A stretch of DNA of 64,000 nt from Gyromitra esculenta (Eukaryota; Ascomycota; Pezizomycetes; Pezizales; Discinaceae), in contig JBCAML010000004.1 in the NCBI GenBank assembly GCA_038503075.1, forward strand, positions 579,149-643,148, written 5' to 3'. The translations under genes and the position numbers were made by a program. Shown in pieces: positions 13,922-29,407 of this stretch (position 1 is its first letter; each line of letters starts with the position of its first letter). Under the pieces are notes generated by a model, which worked only from the letters and a program-made list of their open reading frames with translations, was not told where the DNA came from and did not search any database.

Positions 13922-14054
13922 TACTTGTTAGCAAGCATACGAACCGGAAAACACGGGGGGTGTGGCTTTGTGTGCTGCGACATTAGGCACGGTTTCCGTA
14001 GCATAGAAAGCCACACACCCCATGTTTTCCGATTCGTATGCCTGCTAACAAGTA
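13922..14054. repeat. Long hairpin (foldback) repeat A
   Basis: Inverted repeat with two 48-base arms, 13922-13969 and 14007-14054, identical at 44 of 48 positions when one arm is reverse-complemented, separated by a 37-base loop. Three of the four differences are C/T or A/G transitions. The inner end of the right arm (14007-14029) is an exact match over 23 bases to 31686-31708 in hairpin B, so these are dispersed members of one family. The element could be a small foldback/MITE relic, or a hairpin-RNA precursor if transcribed. It encodes nothing recognisable. Confidence 0.85.
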
Positions 14055-14065
14055 CAGTGGTTCAT

Positions 14066-14208
14066 GGGGTGACGGCGAATCGTGTCTAATGGCAAGCAGG
14101 GATTTTCGCAGTACATTTGAGCACGGAACTGCAGAGCTATCATCTCGACCTGGCCATCTACTGGCCCAAAACCCTTGTTCGCTATTGGACAGGATTCTCC
14201 GTCACCCC
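14066..14208. repeat. Long hairpin repeat D, directly after A
   Basis: Inverted repeat with 41-base arms at 14066-14106 and 14168-14208, 33 of 41 paired positions identical, 61-base loop. Six of the eight differences are transitions, which would fit decay by C-to-T mutation. It begins only 12 bases after hairpin A. No coding content is credible, although open frames run through it on both strands. Confidence 0.7.
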
Positions 14209-17109
14209 GCGGATGAACGTACTCAGGGACCGTAGCGAAGGCAGAACGTGATAATCCGTGTCTGATGAACACTTGGGCACAGTAGAGTAGTATCAGGTGG
14301 GGGGACGCCCACGCTCTGGGTCGTTCCAACACTGCCTGACCTCAGTTGATTGCTGATCTTACTGTACCGTACAAGCACGTAGAATACTGGTAAGCATACA
14401 GTGTTCCTCCGAAGTGATCTATTCTAGGGTAGTGTGATGCTTTGCTTCGCTCTGCCTTAGAATCAGGCTTAGGGGAGGCTCGTACATGTACAGCTACATC
14501 CCAAAAGTCTTTGCACCCCTAACAACCTGAGAGCACAATAAATCACTAAACCAAGCTGCAAGAGAGTAATTAGAAAGGGAGATATACATATAATTATTAG
14601 CGTACTAGGCATACATAGTGTTGTGACGTTTAGATAATCCCCTTCTAGCAAAATTGCACTTTAAACCCGCTGGCAGTTAAGCTTGGTAGTAGGGGGATGC
14701 AAAGGCTTTTGGGACGCGGCTGTACATCTACATGGTCTGAGAAGGCTAGGGGTGTAACTGGTGGAGTGCTACATAATACAATACGTACTAGCTAGCACAA
14801 GGAAGAGAGAAAAAGAAAGGTACCCGGACTCGGTACCGAGATAAGCAATTGCTCAGTCTGTTAGAGTAGTATGCCCCATGGCAAACAAGGCTTAACCGTT
14901 TTCTATTTTCTGCTTGAAATCTATCTCGGTTCTTGGTGTTTTTCGCTGTCCGCTGTGTTGTCGGTTTTGTTTTGTGCTTTGCCTCGATGTTCAGCAGCAC
15001 AGCAGCACAGCAGCATCTCGTTTTCTTCTTCCTGTGCTCCCTTGCTGTTGGAAAAACACGCGAGTGCACCTGATCCCCGCTTTTCACCCAGAGCCGCAAC
15101 GAATCTGCCCCTCGTCCCTCGCAATGGCCACGCTAACCCTCATTGTATGTAACTCCAACGTACATCACATCACATCACATCAGGAACGCTTTGTCTAACC
15201 TTGTAGCCGCGCCCACGCTCCAGGAACACGTCAACATCTCTTTTCCTCGATCCCGTTAAAGCAAAAACTTACCCATCCTTGGTTGGTGGGCTCGCGTTTG
15301 GCATTTCTCTAGATGATGGAATCCGGTAGCACGAGATTGCAGAATGTGGAAGTGGAGGGGTGGGATGGTGGAGGGGAACGCGGGCCATCATACCCTACAG
15401 ACTGGTAACTGTTCTACCCTGGGCGTCTGCCTGGATGGAACGTGTGGATAGGATGTGCTAAAACCACCATTTTCATTGGTGCCAGCACTGCATCCGAATG
15501 CATGAACACATGCAGTCAAGGAAGGGATTCTGAACCCGTCGGTTGCATGAAGCCCGGCTTTTCTGGAAGCTGGTTCTCCCACTCACTCAACTCACCTCGA
15601 ACACTCGCTACTGATTGACTACCCACTCACACCGATACCAACGAACTGTCCATTCACTCCAATTCAGTCATCCCGAACGGGCTGCAAAAAATAATAATAC
15701 CACAAACACGCACCAACTTGGTTTGACAGCGCTCACCCTCTTCGCTACCGATGCGGAGGCATTTTTTTTTACATAGGGAAGAAAAAACAAATAATGGAAC
15801 AGAAAAAATGATAAAGAAAAAAAAACGGGAAGTAGGATACACAGGCTGAAAGATGACAATACCCCGTTATGTAGGAAATGGGTGTTCGGAGAAGAAACCA
15901 AACCTGCGCCCTCGCACACACAAAAAGATCCCCTCCAAGAGAGAGAAACGGAGTATACCCTATCTAACTCTACTTACTCTTACTTCTCTTACCTACCCTA
16001 CCTACCTATTCGACACCGGACAAGTTCACGGCTTGTAAGGATTTTAAGTGTGCCAACTCACTCTGCAGAGATAACTCTCGTTAATTGGATATTTGACTGG
16101 GCGATGAGGAAAAGCTTGCATACGTTGGAAAAAAAGCGTGCTTGAGTTAAAACCGTCAAGGAAAAGAAAAAAAAGAAAGAAAAAACGAACAAGACAAGAC
16201 TTGACGGACATCCGGTAACGAAATATCGTCAACTTCCCTTCTCTATCTCTCGCTCGCTACCTGCAACCGGTACTCTACCTCGTCATTCTTTATTTTTTTT
16301 CAAAGAAGGAAATTTTGATATTGTTGTTTCGTCTGTTTTTCCAAGAACAGTGCCCCCCGTCCATTCACAGCCCTCTGAGGTCCGCATTGGTCTGAGCCTC
16401 TGTCGATGATGCTGCCGTTGTCCTGCCTTGGTTGAGCACGCATATACACATCCCTTTACATTTAGACCTACATGCTCATACTACCTCTTCTTGAATACAG
16501 GCAATCCGCTCGTCTCTCCGGGAAAACAGCCAGACGCGAGCGTGAACAGTAGGGGTGGTGGATTTTTTATTATTAACGGGTACTTATTAAAACACTCCCC
16601 TGTGCGCAGTGTGAAAAGGAAAGAAAAAAAAATACGAAAGAGCCTTTTTCCCGCTTACAATTTTTTTCTCGAATTATCCTACAACCGTTATAGTCCCGTA
16701 AGCTGCAGCTATTCTAATTTCTATTCCTTGAGATTCATCAGCTCTCTTCTTTTTCCCGCATCTCGTCATCATCCAGGCTTAACGATCCCCCAGCGCTTGC
16801 TTCGTGCTCGGTACTGTATCCTGGTCGGTGGCGCCGCGCCTACGCCATCACTTTTTTTCATCCGAAGGGACGGGAACAGGAAACACTCATCCGTCAAAGA
16901 GTCACTCCATCCACCAACACCTCCACACCTGAACTACACACAAACTTTTCGAGCTGAACGCGACTCCTTTCGAGGACAGAACCCAAAGGCAACAACTTAG
17001 ACAGAAAGGAAACTACAACAAGCGAGAGAGAGAAAACAAAGGTAATTGCAAACTGGGCAATTGGGTTTGGATGTTTGGACCAAACAAGGTTTCCCCCAAT
17101 TACGGCTAG
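14209..17109. other. Intergenic and long leader of the kinase-like gene
   Basis: About 2.9 kb. It contains CAGCAGCACAG repeats near 14995-15015 and a CATCA repeat near 15160-15180. A CT-rich stretch with TACCTACCTACC runs lies near 15960-16010, and CT- and T-rich sequence spans 16220-16780. A weak two-exon microprotein candidate (15124-15329) is listed under findings. The long open frame at 16428-17000 is low-complexity and is read as leader. An in-frame TAG directly precedes the ATG at 17110. Confidence 0.5.
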
Positions 17110-19524
17110 ATGAGCCTCTGCATGGGCATGAATCTATCCGCCCCTTCTGACAGGTCGGCCTTAGCGGGCACAAAGGCCGGCCTCGTCACGCGATTCAGAA
17201 AGAAGTTCAATTGGTTCAAGGATGATGGCCACGGTGCCCGTGCCGGAGGCCGTGGTAGACGAAATGTCGTTTCGGAGCCCCCAGCATCGGGCATAGTAAA
17301 TCGTCAACAATCGGAGCGGAGAGACCGGCTGCAGGCTAACGGGCTCTCACCAGGGGAGTACCGACGGTTCTCGGAAGGGCAGGGGTTGTCGTCGGGGAGC
17401 CTTCAACGACCACCCGTAACCTCGAAGGCGGCTTCGTTGAATGAGACCATGTCAAAAGAGGATACCAATCGCAACAACGATGCAGCGTCGTTGTCAACCA
17501 CGGAGAGGGAAAACGAACCGCAAATTGCTGCGGAGGCTTCCGTGGCATCGGACACTGGGTTTTCTGAAACAGACGATGGCGATGTGGACGGTGACGGTGA
17601 ACGGGTTCCGCGCTCACCCGTGGATGAGGAGATGGACTGGAAGTGGATCCTTAATCTCAGCATGCACTTCCGAGACCAATCAGACCGCGAGAAGTTCTTT
17701 GTGACGTACGCCGAGAAGCCAAACCTGCGACGCAGAGTCACCGTTTCCTGTGATTATCGGGACGCGGTTCCAGAGTCGTTGGAAATGAAGTTGGCGGGCT
17801 TGAGGTACCAGCGGGACAAAAGTGCGAAGATTTACGAAGCCATAAAGGATTCACTGCCAGCTATACAGTTCTATGATACGATCACGAACCTCAAATTACA
17901 AACTAGCAACGGGCGGCTTCATGTCCACGTGACTGAAGATGTGCACGAAATCATTCCTTACCCCCCCGTTGCCGCCATCGCACACCTAAGATGTCCGAAG
18001 TACCAAGAATCCGAATTGGAATTTGAATCCCATCTATCTGGCTTCGTTTACAAGGTCAAAGTTCATGGGGAGGTTTACATCAAGAAGGAAATTCCAGGCC
18101 CGGACACGGTGGATGAATTCTTATACGAAATCAACGCTCTTTACGCACTAGCCGATTCCGAACATGTCATTCGATTTGGTGGCTGTGTGGTGGACGATAA
18201 GCGGGAAAGGGTTAAGGGGCTTCTTATCAGTTTTGCGTCAAAGGGTGCTTTAATCGATATCATTTTCCACGAGAAAGGCCAGCTTCCATGGAGACTACGA
18301 GAAAAATGGGCAAAACAGATCGTTTCCGGTTTGTCGGAAGTGCACGAAGCAGGCTACGTTCAGGGCGATTTCACCTTATCCAACATTGTGATCGACGACG
18401 AAGACAACGCGAAGATTATCGACATAAACCGTAGAGGTTGCCCCGTTGGATGGGAACCACCCGAAGTGACGGCGATGATCGATGGCCTTCAGAGGATCGG
18501 AATGTATATCGGGGTCAAATCTGACATATTTCAGCTGGGTATGGTTTTGTGGGGCATTGCGCACGAAATGGACGACCCCGAAGTAACCCCACGACCATTA
18601 GGGATGGATAACGCCCCTGACGACGTACCGCGGTATTTCAGGGATATTGTTGATGCCTGTTTATGCGACCGTCCGCAAGGACGACTTTCCGCCAAGGAGA
18701 TTATAGCACTTTTCCCAGAACATAACGACGGCTATATACCCCGGCTCGGTAGGCGGCATCCCGAGGACGATATTCCAGCAACTGAAAACGGGGGCAGAAA
18801 TAATGGTTATGTTATTGGGGAACCTGTTGACGGGGTTGTTGAAGTAACTTTAAATGGGAATGGGAATGGAGACAGACTTGGGCCCCAAATCAATGGCAAC
18901 GAATATAATGGAGCTAATGGGTTATTATTAAATGCAAGGGTAAATTTTCCGTCCTCTAATTTTGTGCCATGATGGCTTCTTACCATTATGAAATAAAAAC
19001 AGGCTTCTCCAGATTCTGATAGTACCTTTACCCATACCCATCAAAACCGCGTCTCTGGGGACAACCATGGAGCGATAAGTCCTATAGGCAGCGGTGTAGA
19101 GGGCCGTATCCATCCCGAGATGGGAAATATAAATACCCAAGGATTTGATTCAGACGAAGAACTTCAGGTTATTAATGCCTCCCCGAGTGAATCTGGTGCT
19201 GGAGATGAGCAACCATTCCAATGGCCAAGCATTGTTGGGGCTGCTTTCGGGTCTGGGACCGGAGCTGGTCCTGCTGTGCCTGATAGCCCAGCAATATCTC
19301 CTAGCAGCATGCCACCTTCTCAGCGCGTTCCAAATATCCGCGAGTCGATAGATAGAGGTGGGGAAAAGCTAAACCTTGAGGAACTGAATAGGGATCCTTT
19401 GGACGAATCATCACCTCGCCCACCAATGAACGGGCGGGTAGCCACACGAGATAGTGAAATCGGAAACGAAAAATTCACAACCGCAAGGTCATCTTTGGAT
19501 ATCAGATGGAGTGTTGCTATTTAG
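17110..19524 (+). CDS. Protein-kinase-like protein with altered catalytic motifs
   Basis: Two exons, 17110-18939 and 19003-19524, joined in phase 0 across a 63-base intron (donor GTAAAT, acceptor AACAG); 783 residues. The first exon could be read through to a stop at 18970-18972, but splicing extends the protein into an acidic Ser/Pro-rich tail. The N-terminal ~300 residues are low-complexity and charged. The kinase-fold region spans about 305-545. The candidate ATP Lys is K325 or K326 (YIKKEI). The usual HRD is replaced by QGD with Asp and Asn kept (D420, N425). DFG is replaced by DIN (438-440), and the segment RRGCPVGWEPPE (441-452) stands where the APE motif belongs. The structural SDIFQLGMVLWG stretch is intact. 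A similar DINRRGCPVGWEPPE signature is, as far as I recall, shared by a fungal-specific group. Activity and substrate are unknown. Confidence 0.75.
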
Positions 19525-21896
19525 AGAATTCCGCAACCGGGACGGGCGATTCGGCCGACATATTTGATTAGGAGAAATTTGTGAAGGACTGAAAGGTGCA
19601 TCTAGGCACTGTATAATCAGGTTTCTTTAGCCTGGACGCGACGAAACACATTTTAACGATTACATTTCCTTTGTTTTTCTTTTATACTATTTCTAAGCCC
19701 CTTTTTTTTTTGTGATTGTTGGTTATGGACACACGAAATCGGATTTGCGGAGATATCCCTTTTTTTTTGGTTTGCATCTTGCAGCGTTTTTCTACCCTTT
19801 TTGAGACCGAAATTATGAGCGTAAGGTTGTTTTTCAAAAGAATTTGGAACCTTTCTATCTATTTTTCTTAAGTCGTGAAGTTGAGCGGAACTGCAATTTC
19901 TCGTTGTTTTTTGCTTTCTGTTTTCTGTTTTGCTCCGCTCCTTCTTGTTTTTGTTTTTTGCCTGAGATATTCGTGTTTCCTTTTTTTAATCCTGGAATTC
20001 TTGTAGTTTATTGGCTTTTTATTTTTATTGGTTAGCATACGAAACTTACCCCGCTTTTGCTTCCCGAGGGTTCTCTTTTGTGTCTTGGTTCTATGCTGTC
20101 GTGATTTGGCTTGATTTCCCCCTCTCCATCTCCTGTGAAATCTGTTTTTGAGTTTTTGGTACTTAAAGAGCTGGAGATTTTCGGTGAAAGGTACACCTGT
20201 TTTTTTCTGTAGGAATGTATACGCTACAATGTATACGGTATGGTGTTTTTTTAGTGAAATGCTTTGGGAGGATCAAAGTCTGGTATATTTGCGAGGATGG
20301 AGTAATGGTTAGCTCCATTCCGTAGCTTAATTCTCGGAATAAAGAAAAGGATGATGCGCATCAATCTTGTGAATTTCTTTTCTCATTGAATGCGATTGGT
20401 GGGCGCAGCGTTTTGGGGAAGACTCATATGAAATTGGCGAGCCTGGAAACTTTGTAGGAGTGTTCGGTAGTACATGTATATGCAATTATCAAATTATTCG
20501 TATTTGGTAAGGTGACTTTATTGCAGTTATCTTAAAGCTCCCGATTTTGTTTGATGTGGAGAATGTATGTTCGTCACGAGCAGTCACTCGTAGGAGGTTG
20601 CCAAAAAGAGAAGCCGTATGTTGGATGCGTCGGATAAACCACCAATCGCCTATGAGGCTAACGCGTGGAATGTTGTCACCTGTGCCTAGAGACCTGCTTG
20701 CTGGAGTATTTTGTTTGCCCTGCGTTTTTCTGGTAACGTTAGACGTTTCACATGACGCTTTGAATGGCTTGGGTGTCTGACGGTCTAATCATCAATTTGC
20801 TTTTATCATCCTCTCCGTTTTCCTATATCAATATCGGTCTATAGATAATTCATATCCAGGAATTCCCTCTCGTAACTTACATACCTTCTTACTCTCACAT
20901 TCTTCATGTGTAACTGAATCATGCACATCCCCCAGGAATAGGTCAAAGCAGTGTCATGAAAGAGTTCTTTTCTCGAGACGAAGTGGGCTACACTAGAGAT
21001 ATCAGCAGGCTTCTTAAAATACTATTATTGGAGAATTTCACTACCGAAAATGTTAGTAGACTTCAGAGGTTAGACAAACTGAATCTCTTGACCCTAATCT
21101 GTCGATCGGGAGGTTTCTTTTCTAATATCTAGCACTAGGCTACTACATAATTGCCCCTCTCTCATCGATATCGTCTCCTGCGATGTTCGTCACAGTCTAA
21201 ACTCTTAATAGTCACCGTACCTGATGCCATCCCTATTTCGTCATATGAAATAGAAATGGCGAACGCTTGCCGAGTTCCTGGTGGAAAGGAAGGAGTGCCC
21301 GGGCCCATGATAGGGTTTCAAAATCGAAAATGGCGGTCTAGGAACTCAATGGCAGATGGCTAGAATTCGAGGTGGCTGGTTTGTTTTGTAGGTATTACTT
21401 ACTAGCATCTAACCAATTTCGGTACTAGAGCAGTCGCATGTCTTTGCCAAGGCCGTGATGAGTATCGAGTGATTTCCTGTGCGTACAGTATCCCATGGAA
21501 GGCTAAAACACTGAGGATAAAACCGTTGCAGTGAAGCCCGCCGGAAGTATATGAACTGTCCCATTATATAGCCGTCCCACTAGTATTTCTTCTCTCATCG
21601 ACTTCTGGTGGCTGCTATGTTCGGCCGAAACAAATTAGTACTAACGGGTGAATAGATGCATGGAAACATCCGCATTGCCAAGACGGTGGGGCGTCATAGC
21701 AACACCCCTCCAACTTCATGTTCTAACGAGAGCCATTTATCATAATTTACCCCTCACTCCAGCCCGGTTTTTCCCTCAGTAGAGCTCTACATATATCTCA
21801 TTCTTCGCTCCCTCCTTCATCTTCATCATCGGCACCCATTCTGACTGATTGGTATCATTTTCATCGTCATCGTCAATTCTAACGTCATTCTTCAAT
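19525..21896. other. Intergenic, no gene seen
   Basis: T-rich 3' flank (19680-20030) with several runs of T, then mixed sequence, then the phosphoglucomutase promoter. The last part, from about 21760, is CT-rich with CATCATC and CATCGTCATCGTC runs just before the ATG. Nothing else is supportable. Confidence 0.5.
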
Positions 21897-23921
<2,025 letters not shown>

Positions 23922-26900
23922 TTGGATACGCGTAGTACATGCATATTGCGGGGATTTTAGTTGTTAAGAGCATTATGAGGACATGGGAAGCGTGATAAAT
24001 ATTGTATTGGTATCTATAATTAATACGTGAATTTCAGCAGACCTTAGAGAGTGGGGTATTCCGAGCATGACGTCACTTTGTAGAGGGTCTTGGCAGGGTC
24101 ATGGGTTAGTGTTAATAGTCCCGCCATGGCAACGGATAAGACATTTGTGAACTGCACTCAAAACCCTTTATCAACCCTATTACATCAATACCAAACTGCG
24201 ATACCCAACGCCAAACCAAGCTACCAGCATTCGTGTTTTCATCCACGACCACCAAGTGTGCGTTCGATTCAGCTATAAAACCGGTAGCGGGGTGCTTGCG
24301 CCATTGGATACAGAAAGCGGATTTTGCATGACAACAAGAATAAATAAGGCGCGTTCAGCTAGCCAACACTGCTTGGCAACCGATCCACTCCCGCCGTCGC
24401 CAATGGCCTTGGCCTATTCTGCAACATCCGCGGCAAAGCCCATTAACGTCTCTCTAGTCCCAACAGATCCCACGGTCACAGTATGTGGCCAGTACGTGTT
24501 CAGGAAATCCGCTATCCTAAAATCCAAGCGAACAAAGCTAAATGTAGCTCCTAGATCTCTTTAGGGCTAGGGTTATACACACTGCCACGGGGATTACGAT
24601 GCATGCTGGAGTTAAAGAGCATGACCACTAGCTCAAAATCAAGAGGGATCGGCAAATATAAAAGAAAAGCTCTGGTATTCACCGGCCAGCCATCATAGCA
24701 TTAGTGAAGGGAGCCTTTCCACCGAACCTTCCTTGTGCTCCCGTTCTGGAAGAGCATATCCCGTCATGCATCGATCAGCTCGCCCAGGGCCGGCCTCTTC
24801 AGCCAGTCAACCCCAAGAGCATTAAAAATGCGCAGTGGAAACAGGAGGCAGATGATGACACGGGATAGGACTACATCCATCTGCAAATAATCGAAGGCTA
24901 TCATGTGTTGTGGAATATGTGTTTATAGCGAACTACACAATGCAAGCCTATCATATGTCACTTTTTGCTGCTGACCAGGATCTGCACACAAGTCTCTGTC
25001 GTCTTACCTCTCGCCGAGAAAAATAAACACCTTTCGTGGACGTTATCTATGCAAGCCACATTTCAAGCCAAAGGCATCGGTATGGCTCGCTTTTAAGCTT
25101 GCTCCCCGGCTAAATAATCTTTAAAGATGTCATTTGCAACTTGCTTCCAAATACCATTTTGAGGCGGGTGGACAGGCTGTTGCAAAGTGTGTGTAGGAGC
25201 TTGGTCCAGCAAATTCAACATTCAAAACAGTAACAGTTTAGACACGTGCGGCCGCTGCCGCCCTGAGTCCAACTTTCTCTTCCGCAAAGACTGTCTCAAC
25301 CAAAGAGTTCAAAGGCACACCGGGTCATCGATATGCCGATCCCATCAACACGTATGTCTCACAAATTTACCGGCATTCTAGAAAAAAGCGACCTGCCAGA
25401 GGCAGTTAACTGGAGATCTCCACTGCCAGCCTGGCCCTCAGTTTAATACTGTGAATGGACGATGCTACGAGATAATATAAATAGATCCGAAACTAGTATA
25501 TTACAGGAATGATTCGAAATCTGCCAATTACGAAACATAATGTAACGGATAAGAGGTGGAAAACTGAGATTGGTTATTTCTGGGCTGATGCTAATCGTAC
25601 ACGCACACACAGAGATTACTGGCTGGACAAGCTTTCCACCTATGCTGAAAATATTTTCTTGGGTTAGCTCTGCAAGGGGTGATGGCGGAACTTGCAAAAT
25701 GAAGATTAATTTTACAAGTGGAGGATAGGATTGACAGACACAATTGATTAACTTCACCAATCGCTGCACCCTAGCTTACGCTGGATTTTTCACGTGATCA
25801 CTATGGAGGGTATATAAACTAGCTGGATCGATTAACTCTGGAGAGGCGGGAATCTTACGATATTAGCACTTGATCGTGTTTCGTTACATCCCGTTTCTTT
25901 TGATTAGTCACAGCTCACTCGAACATATCTCGAGAAAAATTTACACGAGTTAACTTCAGCGTGGGCCTCTATAGCGATGAATTTGCTTTGAGTAATACAG
26001 TGCAATCGCCCTATAAGAGTACGGTTAGTTCTAAAACTCATATTCTTATAAAGCTATTCTTATTAAAAAAAGCGAGCCATACCTAAAACTGCCCTTGTTA
26101 GGGCCACATGTAGTTCCCGCATTCCCGCAGTCAGTATTCGCACAGGGTGATTGTACTGTAAAGGTCTTGAACCTTATCTGGAGTGCACATACCGTATGTA
26201 CTATTGGAATACGACCTACTCGTGCTCTGGCATAAATCCTTTCAGTGGCGACGTTTTTAATTCGTCCCGCAGTAGCACTTCAAAACTTGGTTGGCCAAAA
26301 TCTTACCCTTATTTTCAGTTACTTAGATGCATGCTAGAGCACAAGTACACTTGCCCCAGGCTAAACCCAATATGATACAAAATGTGGCAAAGAAGGATCT
26401 ATTCCACCACTCAGAAGGCTGCTCTCTGCGTAAACCACGTAGTCTTGTCACCTAACCCAGACTTTTATATGGGGCAGGCGCAGGTCGTATCCCGACAGTA
26501 CATACGGTATACGTACCCCAAGATACGGCACTGAGCAATTGATTCGTCGGACTCCTTAGGGTTAATAGAACCGACCCCCCTATGGGACAGTAGGCAGAAA
26601 GGATAGGAAACGAGAGAGATGATAATGAGTTTCCGAAACAAAGGTAAACTTCATAGAATAAAAACCAAAAATTAGTTTCATCGAGCATAGTCTCAGCAAA
26701 GCTCGTGTGGTGAGGCTTAATCAAGTAACACTCCATTTCCACGTCCGTCGGGGGTCTTCTGTGCTAGAAATCTTCCCCTTTATTCAGTTTTTGTAATTCC
26801 ACAGATCCTGTAGTTGGACGAATATGTCTCACTTTTGATTCACCGTGACTCGAGTGACGGCGTGTGAAGGCAGTTCGAAATCCGCCGAATTATCTAGGAG

Positions 26901-27366
26901 TTGAGCAAGTTGGGATTATTTGGGAATAGTATTTTCTGAGAGGTTTAACCCTTTCCCATTGCCCTAGCCATATTTCGGCTCATACTCGGTTCAAATTCGG
27001 ATACAGAATGTTCCTTGTAGCACAATCCGTTCATTTACAGTCCGATCTTGGCAGCGAGTTCCCGATCTCGGACACAGAGTGTTATTGAGAGGGTATTCAT
27101 CTCGACTATTTCCGCGTTTTAAGCCCGCTCTGTAAGGGGCGCTTCCTAAAGCATGAGGTGTTTTTGTTTTCGTCTTTTCTTTTGGCGATGAGGTGATTTT
27201 TGGAATACGAGTATTTTTCGTGTAATGTAATGATGCGGCTCAGAGCGAGTATTTATCGGTAACCCCTCCCCCACATCGTTCACCCCGCCAAACTCTGAAC
27301 GACACAGTTATACAGTAGAACTCACAAACACCGTTTAATCCGCGACTTCAATCAATTTCAGTCAAG
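23922..27366. other. Intergenic, 3.4 kb, no gene seen
   Basis: No open frame longer than about 110 codons and none resembling a known family. The last ~250 bases are the TPI promoter and leader, with CCCCTCCCCCAC near 27265 and a pyrimidine/AC-rich leader. A partial direct repeat (TCGGA.ACAGA.TGTT) occurs near 26997 and 27069, too short to classify. Confidence 0.5.
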
Positions 27367-29075
<1,709 letters not shown>

Positions 29076-29330
29076 TCACCCTCCCCCTCCACCGCCGCAT
29101 CCACCTCCTCCACCACCACCTCCACCACCACCACCACATCCTCCTCCGCCTCCTCCTCCTCCTCCGCACGCCGTTCCGCCTCCACCAGAGTCCCCTGCCC
29201 ACGCCGCCCCGCCAGCACTGTGATGCGCTCCACCTCCATGACCCCTTGACTTGGCCTTGTGTCCACCACGGGCGCATCGACGTGGCCCGTAGGACTTTTC
29301 GGAATATTTAGGTTTTGACCCAAAACACAT
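29076..29330 (-). CDS. Small Cys/Gly-rich protein starting MCFGSK
   Basis: Single exon, 84 residues, real ATG at 29330. The N-terminus MCFGSKPKYSEKSYGPRR is basic and Tyr-containing. A His/Gly/Ala middle follows, then a tail of Gly runs broken by three widely spaced Cys and ending on Gly. I recall many short ascomycete proteins that start MCFG and end in Gly/Cys runs. They are annotated as hypothetical, and the Cys at position 2 could be a lipidation site, which is untested. Support for a real gene comes from this N-terminus, the clean stop and the four CCAAT boxes 46-77 bases upstream. Against it, the DNA is trinucleotide-rich (CCTCCAC-type on the plus strand), and overlapping frames on both strands are also open because of that composition. 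Function unknown. Confidence 0.6.
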   Translation of the reverse strand: MCFGSKPKYSEKSYGPRRCARGGHKAKSRGHGGGAHHSAGGAAWAGDSGGGGTACGGGGGGGGGCGGGGGGGGGGGGCGGGGGG

Positions 29331-29375
29331 ATCTGTTGCTTTTGGTGGGTATAGAGTGGGGTATAGAGGTATAAA

Positions 29376-29407
29376 TTTATTGGTTTATTGGTTTATTGGT
29401 TTATTGG
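29376..29407 (-). promoter_or_regulatory. Tandem array of four CCAAT boxes
   Basis: Read on the minus strand this is CCAATAAA repeated four times without interruption (plus-strand unit TTTATTGG). It lies 46-77 bases upstream of the ATG of the small Cys/Gly protein. CCAAT is the core bound by the HAP/CBC (NF-Y) complex in fungi. Four copies in phase at 8-base spacing may be a functional array or simply a minisatellite. Confidence 0.55.

Noticed and set aside
16428..17000. 190-codon open frame before the kinase-like gene
   Set aside because: Composition-driven. It starts at a non-ATG codon (TTG) and matches nothing; it lies in the leader of the kinase-like gene.
19120..19524. Apparent separate 134-codon gene starting MGNINTQG
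   Set aside because: It is continuous in frame with sequence back to 19003, where an acceptor joins it in phase to the upstream kinase-like exon. The ATG is internal.
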